This document shows positions 58,277 through 64,000 of a DNA stretch of 64,000 nt, piece by piece. Position numbers and translations under genes: made by a program. Position 1 is the stretch's first letter. Each line of letters begins with the position of its first letter. A model generated the notes under the pieces. The model did not search any database and was not told the DNA's origin. It was given only the letters and a program-made list of their open reading frames with translations. Origin of the DNA: Marinobacter sp. F4216 (GTDB lineage: Bacteria > Pseudomonadota > Gammaproteobacteria > Pseudomonadales > Oleiphilaceae); contig NZ_JAIOUO010000002.1 in assembly GCF_019931195.1 (NCBI RefSeq), forward strand, positions 62,001 through 126,000, given 5' to 3'.

Positions 58277-59170
58277 TCAGCAAATGGCCCGTAGCTGGTC
58301 CCGAAACCAGACCAGCGCTGGCTCCTTTTCATAGGCCTTGTGCCAGTATAGGTAGACATCGATTGACGGCATTTCCGCCGGCGGGTTCAGAATGTGGATG
58401 TCCGCCCGCTCGGCAATGATCCGGGCGTAGGCCTCGGGCATAGTCAGCAGCAGATCACTTTGTTCCACCACCCGGCAGGCCGCATAGTAATGCTGACAGC
58501 GGAGCCGGATACTGCGTTGAACGCCAAGCCGGGACAGCTCAAAGTCCTCGATTCCCGGTCCTTCCGAGCGTGATGACACCAGTACATGTTGATGGCTCAG
58601 GTAGTCCTCCATGGTCATGGGGGATGTCGAGAGCGAGTGATCCTTTCGCACCAGAACCACCAGACGATCCTTCCTTAATAGTTCGTGAGCGGTCTGATCG
58701 CTCACCGGTAACAGCACGTCCACCGCGAAGTCCAGTTTGCCAGCTGCCAGCTGGCTTTCCATATCCCGTCGCGCCACCCGCTGGCTGACGATTTCCAGCT
58801 CCCGATAGGGCTCCAGTCGCTGCATCAACGGAGGCAGGAAGGTAGATTCCAGGATATCCCGCAGGGCCAGTGCATAAGTCTTGCGCTGGCTGGCCGGGTC
58901 AAAGGCGTGGAACTGGTTTACTGCGGTCTGGATCTGAGTCAGTCCGGGCCGCATGGATTCCCGGAACCGGCGGGCCAGGGGGGTCGGCACCATCCGGTTG
59001 CCCTGACGGGTGAATAAAGGGTCATCAAAATGTTCACGAAGCCGTGACAGGGAATGGCTGACCGCCGGCTGCGTCAGGTTCAGGGCTGCGGCAGCACGGG
59101 TCAGGCTGCCTTCGCGATAGATAGTCTCGAACACATGCAGCAGGTTCAGGTCCAGGCGGTTCAGGGCCAC
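58277..59170 (-). CDS. LysR-family transcriptional regulator
   Basis: A 297-residue LysR-type regulator. The N-terminal winged helix-turn-helix is at about 7-64 (LNLLHVFETIYREGSLTRAA, LNLTQPAVSHSLSRLR), followed by a substrate-sensing domain (about 90-295). The start is GTG with GGAG seven bases upstream. It is divergent from the acyl-CoA dehydrogenase gene across about 137 bases that contain A/T-rich GATAA repeats near 59207-59218, so it very likely regulates that cluster. Confidence 0.9.
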   Translation of the reverse strand: MALNRLDLNLLHVFETIYREGSLTRAAAALNLTQPAVSHSLSRLREHFDDPLFTRQGNRMVPTPLARRFRESMRPGLTQIQTAVNQFHAFDPASQRKTYALALRDILESTFLPPLMQRLEPYRELEIVSQRVARRDMESQLAAGKLDFAVDVLLPVSDQTAHELLRKDRLVVLVRKDHSLSTSPMTMEDYLSHQHVLVSSRSEGPGIEDFELSRLGVQRSIRLRCQHYYAACRVVEQSDLLLTMPEAYARIIAERADIHILNPPAEMPSIDVYLYWHKAYEKEPALVWFRDQLRAIC

Positions 59171-59307
59171 AGCACAACTCCATAAAAGCTCAATAAGCAG
59201 CAGTAATGATAAACGATAAGTAAAATTCAGTCGCGTAATAGTGGTCGGCCGCCTAGACTGGGTCCAACTTGAATACAGCTGGGCAAAGAGCGAGTGAGGA
59301 CACGTCG

Positions 59308-60519
59308 ATGGATTTCAATATTTCCGAGAAGGGACAGGATTATCTCAACCGCGTGAAGAAATTCATGGCGGAGGAGATCTTTCCCATTGAAGAGCAGTAC
59401 TACAAAGACATGGCTGCGCTGGATAACCGCTGGGTGGAACTGCCCATCATCCGTGAGCTGAAAGAAAAGGCCAGGGCCCAGGGGCTTTGGAATATGTTCT
59501 TCCCGGATGAAACGTACGGCTGTGGTCTGTTGAACTCTGACTATGCCCTGATTGCAGAAGAAACCGGCCGCAGTTTCATCGCGCCGGAGATTTTCAACTG
59601 CAACGCCCCGGATACTGGCAATATGGAAGTCCTCATTCACTATGGTTCCGATGAACAGAAAGCCGAGTGGTTACCGCGTTTGCTCAATGGTGAGATCCGC
59701 TCTGCCTTCTGCATGACCGAGCCGGGCGTCGCATCTTCGGATGCGACCAACATGGAAGCAACGGCTGTAGTGGAAGGCGATGAGGTAGTGCTCAATGGTC
59801 GGAAGTGGTGGAGTACCGGTGTTGGTCATCCGGATTGCAAGGTGGCTATTTTCATGGGGCTGAGTGACCCGGATGCCCACAAGCACCGCCGGCACTCCAT
59901 GGTGCTGGTGCCCATGGACACCCCGGGAGTGAAAGTGGAGCGCATGCTGCCGGTGTTCGGTGCCTACGATGAGCCGTACGGTCATGGTGAAGTGGTATTC
60001 GACAACGTTCGCCTGCCCAAGAGCGCCTTCATCGCCGGCCCGGGACGCGGTTTCGAAATCGCCCAGGGGCGCCTGGGTCCGGGCCGGGTGCATCACTGCA
60101 TGCGGGCTATCGGAGCGGCCGAGCGAACGCTGGAACTGATGATCAAGCGGGCGATGGCGCGCGAAGCGTTTGGTCGCCCCATCGCCAAGCTGGGAGGCAA
60201 CCCGGACATCATCGCCAACGCCCGTATGGCGATCGAGCAGGCCCGACTGCTTACCCTGAAGTGTGCGTGGGCGCTGGATACCAAAGGCATCATGGGAGCG
60301 CTGCAGGAAGTGTCCATGATCAAGGCGGTGATTCCTTCCATGCTGCAAACCATTGTGGATCAGGCGATTCAGATTCATGGTGGCGGTGGTGTCAGCGACG
60401 AGGACTTCCCTCTGACCTCACTGTTTGCCTACGCCCGGGTGCTGCGTTTGGCGGATGGTCCGGATGAAGTGCATCGGGCTATGGTGGCCCGGTTGGAGAT
60501 GCGCAAGTACAAGCATTAA
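59308..60519 (+). CDS. Acyl-CoA dehydrogenase, ACAD10/11-like
   Basis: A 403-residue flavoprotein. The FAD-binding CMTEPGVASSDATN and the C-terminal IQIHGGGGVS, ARVLRLADGPDEVH are close to the dehydrogenase domain of mammalian ACAD10/ACAD11 and of bacterial relatives such as LvaC. In those systems the enzyme eliminates phosphate from 4-phosphohydroxyacyl-CoA or handles 4-hydroxyacyl-CoA. The kinase domain fused to it in animals is encoded separately here at 61539. GAGGA lies about seven bases before the ATG at 59308; the frame to 59269 is less likely. Confidence 0.9.
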   Translation: MDFNISEKGQDYLNRVKKFMAEEIFPIEEQYYKDMAALDNRWVELPIIRELKEKARAQGLWNMFFPDETYGCGLLNSDYALIAEETGRSFIAPEIFNCNAPDTGNMEVLIHYGSDEQKAEWLPRLLNGEIRSAFCMTEPGVASSDATNMEATAVVEGDEVVLNGRKWWSTGVGHPDCKVAIFMGLSDPDAHKHRRHSMVLVPMDTPGVKVERMLPVFGAYDEPYGHGEVVFDNVRLPKSAFIAGPGRGFEIAQGRLGPGRVHHCMRAIGAAERTLELMIKRAMAREAFGRPIAKLGGNPDIIANARMAIEQARLLTLKCAWALDTKGIMGALQEVSMIKAVIPSMLQTIVDQAIQIHGGGGVSDEDFPLTSLFAYARVLRLADGPDEVHRAMVARLEMRKYKH

Positions 60520-60530
60520 GGTGCAGGGAC

Positions 60531-60632
60531 CCGGCGGAAGGGAGTAGCTGAAACACGCTCAAGCACATCCATGTGACGCTTGGGCTCCGCCATCCATGGC
60601 TCCGCACAGTTTCAGCGACTCCCTCCCGCCGG
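60531..60632. repeat. 102-bp imperfect palindrome with two inner hairpins
   Basis: Arms 60531-60554 and 60609-60632 pair at 22 of 24 positions (mismatches at arm positions 8 and 16). The 54-base interior contains two smaller hairpins, CACAT-CC-ATGTG (60564-60575) and GCCAT-CC-ATGGC (60589-60600). It fills most of the gap between the dehydrogenase and SDR genes. It has no long T run, so an ordinary terminator is not a good fit; a palindromic mobile repeat or attenuator is more likely. Confidence 0.8.
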
Positions 60633-60688
60633 CTCCGTCGTCACTTTGCGTCGGTTTCGACTTTCGAAGACAAAAAACGGGAAACAGC

Positions 60689-61510
60689 ATGACACAGAGA
60701 GTATTCATCACAGGCGGCGCAAGCGGCCTCGGTCGCGCCTTGGCGTTGCGATATGCCAAAGACGGCGCACGGGTATGCATTGGCGACATCAACCCGGAGC
60801 AGGGTGCGGCTGTCGAGCAGGAAATCAATGCGGCCGGGGGCGAAGGGCATTTTGTTGAGTGTGATGTCCGTCGCCTGACCGATCTGGAAAAGGCCCGGGA
60901 CGCCATCGTCCAGAAGTGGGGCGGCGTGGACGTGGTCGTGAACAACGCGGGCGTGGCCTCGGCAGGTTCCATCGAAGAAACCTCCATGGCCGACTGGGAG
61001 TGGATTCTCGATATCAACGTGCTGGGTGTTGTTCGGGGCTGCAAGGCCTTTACCCCACAGTTCAAGGCGCAGGGCTCGGGTGCATTCGTGAATATCGCCT
61101 CCATGGCCGGGCTGATGCTTGCGCCGCTGATGGACAGCTACAATGTCTCCAAAGCCGGCGTGATTGCGTTGTCTGAAACGCTGAGTCAGGAACTGCGGGA
61201 TGACGGTATTCACGTAAGCTGCGTGTGCCCGGCGTTTTTCCAGACCAATCTGGCCACCACCATGCGTTCGGATATCCCGGGCATTCAGCAGAACGTGAAC
61301 AAGCTGATGAAGCGTTCTTCCATCACTGCAGAGGATGTGGCCGAGGACATTGTTCGCTCCGTCGACAGCAACAGCTTCTGGGTACTGCCCCATGCCAAGG
61401 AGCGCCGGATGTGGATGCTCAAGCGCCACGCGCCGAAAGCCTTTGACTGGCTGATGCACCAGGAAAGCAAGCGCTGGATGAGCAAAATGGGCGGCAAGGC
61501 CAAAGCCTGA
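60689..61510 (+). CDS. Short-chain dehydrogenase/reductase (first of cluster)
   Basis: A 273-residue classical SDR. The NAD(P) site is TGGASGLG (8-15), NNAG is at about 85-88, and the catalytic triad is Ser138, Tyr151 and Lys155 (SYNVSKAGV). GGGAAA precedes the ATG at 60689; the open frame extends back to 60596 into the palindrome and is rejected. The kinase gene follows after 28 bases. By analogy with the levulinate pathway it could interconvert a keto- and hydroxyacyl-CoA. Confidence 0.88.
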   Translation: MTQRVFITGGASGLGRALALRYAKDGARVCIGDINPEQGAAVEQEINAAGGEGHFVECDVRRLTDLEKARDAIVQKWGGVDVVVNNAGVASAGSIEETSMADWEWILDINVLGVVRGCKAFTPQFKAQGSGAFVNIASMAGLMLAPLMDSYNVSKAGVIALSETLSQELRDDGIHVSCVCPAFFQTNLATTMRSDIPGIQQNVNKLMKRSSITAEDVAEDIVRSVDSNSFWVLPHAKERRMWMLKRHAPKAFDWLMHQESKRWMSKMGGKAKA

Positions 61511-61538
61511 CCGGATGCAACGAGGAGGAAAGTCCGAC

Positions 61539-62603
61539 ATGACGCAGATTGACCAGGCGAAGGATGTTCGCGAGGGCGAGGAGCTGGATGCGGCGGCCGT
61601 CGACCGTTTCATGAAGCAGGCCATTCCGGAGTTGACCGGCGAACCGGTCATCCGCCAGTACCCCGGAGGCGCGTCCAATCTGACCTATCAGGTGGATTAC
61701 CGCGATCGTTCCTACGTTCTGCGTCGTCCGCCGTTTGGCAAGATTGCCAAGTCGGCCCACGACATGCTGCGGGAAGCCCGGGTCATGCAGGCGCTCAAGC
61801 CGGTTTATCCCTACGTACCCAACATTATTGCCGTGTGTGACGACCATGAGGTTTTGGGCTGCGATTTCTATGTGATGGAGCGGCTCAGGGGCATCATCCT
61901 CCGACAGGACTTTCCAGAAGATCTCGCGCTGAGCGAGCAGGACACCCGCAAGCTCTGCCTGAGCGTGATCGACAAACTGGTGGACCTGCATCGTGTGGAT
62001 GCCAAGGCCGCCGGCCTTGATTCCCTGGGCAAGGGCGCGGGCTACGTTCAGCGCCAGATCGGTGGCTGGAGTGACCGGTTCCGGAAGTCGCGTACCGAGG
62101 ACGTGGGTGATTTCGAAGCCGTCATGACCTGGCTGAAGGACAAGATGCCCGGGGACGTCGCCCAGGTGGTTATTCACAACGACTACCGTTTCGACAACGT
62201 GGTCCTCAATCCGGACAACCCGTTTGAAGTGATCGGTGTGCTGGATTGGGAAATGGCCACCATCGGTGATCCGTTGATGGATCTCGGCAACACCCTGGCG
62301 TACTGGATTCAGGCGGACGACGAGGGGCCGTTCCAGATGCTGCGCCGTCAGCCGACACACCGCCCGGGCATGCTGACCCGTAAAGAGGTGGTCGAGTACT
62401 ACATGGAGAAATCCGGTTTCCGCACGGATAACTTCGATTTCTACGAGATTTACGGACTTTTCCGGCTGGCGGTTATCATCCAGCAGATCTATTACCGCTT
62501 CTACCACGGCCAGACCAGGGACAAGCGTTTCGCTGCTTTTGGTCACGCGGCCAATTACCTGGAGAAGCGCTGCCTGAAACTGATTGAAGCGAGCACTCTT
62601 TAA
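61539..62603 (+). CDS. APH-family phosphotransferase, ACAD10/11 kinase-like
   Basis: A 354-residue kinase-fold protein of the aminoglycoside/choline phosphotransferase family. The N-lobe PGGASNLTYQV (42-52) matches the N-terminal domain of ACAD10/11. The catalytic HNDYRFDN (213-220) and the metal-binding Asp236 (GVLDWEMATIGDP) are intact. LvaA of the levulinate pathway is a bacterial example that phosphorylates 4-hydroxyacyl-CoA. GAGGAGGA sits nine bases before the ATG. Its stop overlaps the phosphatase start (TAATG), so the two are translationally coupled. An antibiotic-resistance role is unlikely in this context. Confidence 0.9.
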   Translation: MTQIDQAKDVREGEELDAAAVDRFMKQAIPELTGEPVIRQYPGGASNLTYQVDYRDRSYVLRRPPFGKIAKSAHDMLREARVMQALKPVYPYVPNIIAVCDDHEVLGCDFYVMERLRGIILRQDFPEDLALSEQDTRKLCLSVIDKLVDLHRVDAKAAGLDSLGKGAGYVQRQIGGWSDRFRKSRTEDVGDFEAVMTWLKDKMPGDVAQVVIHNDYRFDNVVLNPDNPFEVIGVLDWEMATIGDPLMDLGNTLAYWIQADDEGPFQMLRRQPTHRPGMLTRKEVVEYYMEKSGFRTDNFDFYEIYGLFRLAVIIQQIYYRFYHGQTRDKRFAAFGHAANYLEKRCLKLIEASTL

Positions 62604-63292
62604 TGGCAACCATCTACCTGGTGCGCCACGGACAGGCGAGTTTTGGCAAGGAAAATTATGACCAGTTGTCCAAGACCGGCTGGGAGCAGGGGAAAGTCCT
62701 TGGCCGATGGATGGCCGGACGAATCGCTCCCCAGGCGGTCTTTGGCGGGGACCTTGAACGCCACCGGGAGACGGTTGAAGCCATCGCCTCAGGTTTTGGC
62801 AGCGAGTTCCCGGACATGCAGGTGGTGCCAGGCTTCAACGAGTTTGATCACCACGAGGTGCTGATCCGGTCCCGGCCCGAATGGGTGGATCGTAATGTCA
62901 TGGCCCGTGACCTGCAGGCGTTTCCGAAACCCGCACGGGCCTTTCAGGAGGCTTTCGTTCATGCGGTACAGCGCTGGGCGTCTTGTGAGCATGATCAGGA
63001 CTACGACGAAACCTGGCCGGCGTTCAGGGAGCGAGTCCTCCGGGCATTCGATGAGATGATTGATTATGCCGGCGGTGGCGACGTGCTGGTTGCAACTTCC
63101 GGCGGGCCCATTTCGGTGATCTGTCAGCACCTGCTTGGCCTGACGGACGAGCGGGCGCTGGCTCTGAATGAAGTTATTGCCAACGCCAGCATGAGTCGGG
63201 TGCTCTATTCAGGATCCCGGCGCAGCCTGTCCGTCTTTAATAATTACAGCCATCTGGAGGCGGAAGACCCCGCCCTGGTGACATTCCGATAA
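62603..63292 (+). CDS. Histidine phosphatase superfamily protein
   Basis: A 229-residue phosphatase-fold protein. The phospho-acceptor motif LVRHGQ places His9 at the start. The C-terminal position usually holding a second His (as in SHGG or similar) reads VATSGGPIS, with Ser166, so the mechanism may differ from classic phosphoglycerate-mutase-like enzymes. It directly follows the kinase gene (one-base overlap), so it may reverse or proofread a phosphorylated intermediate. The substrate is unknown. Confidence 0.85.
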   Translation: MATIYLVRHGQASFGKENYDQLSKTGWEQGKVLGRWMAGRIAPQAVFGGDLERHRETVEAIASGFGSEFPDMQVVPGFNEFDHHEVLIRSRPEWVDRNVMARDLQAFPKPARAFQEAFVHAVQRWASCEHDQDYDETWPAFRERVLRAFDEMIDYAGGGDVLVATSGGPISVICQHLLGLTDERALALNEVIANASMSRVLYSGSRRSLSVFNNYSHLEAEDPALVTFR

Positions 63293-63311
63293 GTGTGTTT
63301 GAGGTGAATCC

Positions 63312-64000
63312 ATGAGTAACAAGGACCTGTTTGATCTGACCGGTAAGGTCGCCCTGGTAACCGGTGCCAGCAGGGGAATCGGTGAGAGCATTGCGCGTAC
63401 ACTGGCCGGAAAAGGCGCCCACGTGATCGTCAGCAGCCGGAAAATCGACGGTTGTGAAGCCGTGGCCAGCAGCATTCGCGAGGCGGGAGGCAGTGCCGAG
63501 GCTTTTGCTTGCCACATTGGCGAGATGGATCAGATCGAAGCGGTTTGGGCCCACATCGCGGAAAAACACGGCAAGCTGGATATTCTGGTCAATAACGCCG
63601 CGGCCAACCCCTATTTTGGCCCGGTGGAAGACACCGACCTGGGTGCCTTCAACAAGACCGTGGACGTAAACATCCGCGGCTACTTTTTCATGTGTGCCGA
63701 AGGCGCGAAGATCATGAAGAAGGGTGGTGGCGGTGCCATCGTGAACGTGGCGTCCGTAAACGGCGTGATTCCTGGCCATTTCCAGGGCATCTATTCCATC
63801 AGTAAGGCCGCGGTCATCTCCATGACCAAGTCCTTTGCCATGGAGTTGGGTCAGCAGAACATCCGGGTGAACGCGTTGCTGCCAGGTCTGACCGATACCA
63901 AGTTCGCCAGTGCTCTGACCACCAACGAGGCCATCAAGAAGCAGGCGATGATGCATATCCCGATGAAGCGGGTAGCGGACCCGGATGAGATGGCCGGTAC
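63312..64000 (+). CDS. Short-chain dehydrogenase/reductase (partial at window end)
   Basis: An open frame starting at ATG 63312 (GAGGTGAATC before it) runs to the window edge, giving at least 229 residues. It is a classical SDR: cofactor site TGASRGIG (17-24), NNAAAN (94-99), and catalytic Ser148, Tyr161 and Lys165 (IYSISKAAV). The end, MKRVADPDEMAG, is close to the usual C-terminus, so perhaps 25-30 residues are missing. It lies 19 bases after the phosphatase gene, in line with the catabolic cluster. Confidence 0.9.
   Translation, partial: MSNKDLFDLTGKVALVTGASRGIGESIARTLAGKGAHVIVSSRKIDGCEAVASSIREAGGSAEAFACHIGEMDQIEAVWAHIAEKHGKLDILVNNAAANPYFGPVEDTDLGAFNKTVDVNIRGYFFMCAEGAKIMKKGGGGAIVNVASVNGVIPGHFQGIYSISKAAVISMTKSFAMELGQQNIRVNALLPGLTDTKFASALTTNEAIKKQAMMHIPMKRVADPDEMAG

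Noticed and set aside
61539..62603. Antibiotic (aminoglycoside) resistance gene
   Set aside because: The fold family fits, but the N-lobe and the neighbouring acyl-CoA dehydrogenase match the ACAD10/11 and LvaA type, not drug kinases.

Overview
The window reads as a chromosomal segment of a marine gammaproteobacterium, most likely Marinobacter or a close relative. Three things point there. The gene order follows the Pseudomonas/Marinobacter pattern (algU-mucA-mucB-mucC-mucD, lepA-lepB-rnc-era-recO-pdxJ, gacS next to cysM-rlmD-relA-mazG). A 512-residue fatty acyl-CoA/aldehyde reductase of the type known from wax-ester-forming Marinobacter lies at 45.6 kb. Codon use is evenly GC-rich. I see no rRNA, tRNA, CRISPR array, prophage or insertion sequence, and almost every base lies in a recognisable gene.

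Region by region. 0-6 kb: lysS-ung, then the leftward nadB, sdhE, ygfX, ygfZ group. 6-10.4 kb: the envelope-stress sigma operon algU-mucABCD with a candidate sigma-E promoter and a strong terminator. 10.5-13.2 kb: a CHASE-PAS-GGDEF-EAL membrane protein. 13.3-19.4 kb: a translation, secretion and RNA-processing run (lepA, lepB, DUF4845, rnc, era, recO, pdxJ). 19.4-28 kb: leftward gacS, then cysM, rlmD, relA, mazG. 28-28.8 kb: two small, convergent, paralogous proteins. 28.9-38.6 kb: ppc, adk, tsaB, rsmJ, plsB (leftward), nudC, murI. 38.5-44.6 kb, all leftward: a DUF2156 acyltransferase-like protein, a methyltransferase, and a two-gene signalling pair (HDOD-GAF-histidine kinase and REC-PAS-GGDEF-EAL).

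44.9-54.2 kb has a lipid and acetate flavour: an unrecognised protein, the fatty acyl-CoA reductase, acs with a LuxR-type regulator resembling ErdR, a membrane fatty acid desaturase preceded by two FabR/DesT-like palindromes, and a leftward pair of a 2-hydroxyacid dehydrogenase and an alkyl-DHAP-synthase-like FAD enzyme. 54.4-58.3 kb carries an aminotransferase, a CPXCG protein, a DUF1439 lipoprotein, a tartrate/D-malate dehydrogenase-like enzyme and a small membrane protein. 58.3-64 kb is a catabolic cluster under a divergent LysR gene: ACAD10/11-like acyl-CoA dehydrogenase, SDR, APH-family kinase, histidine phosphatase and a second SDR cut by the window edge. Its likely role is breakdown of hydroxylated acyl-CoAs through a phosphorylated intermediate.

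Most of the window is ordinary core genome. The points most worth a second look are the split ACAD11-like cluster, the 102-bp imperfect palindrome inside it, the double operator before the desaturase, the possible ether-lipid enzyme near a fatty-alcohol-forming reductase, the convergent paralog pair, and the mix of degenerate and intact c-di-GMP domains.
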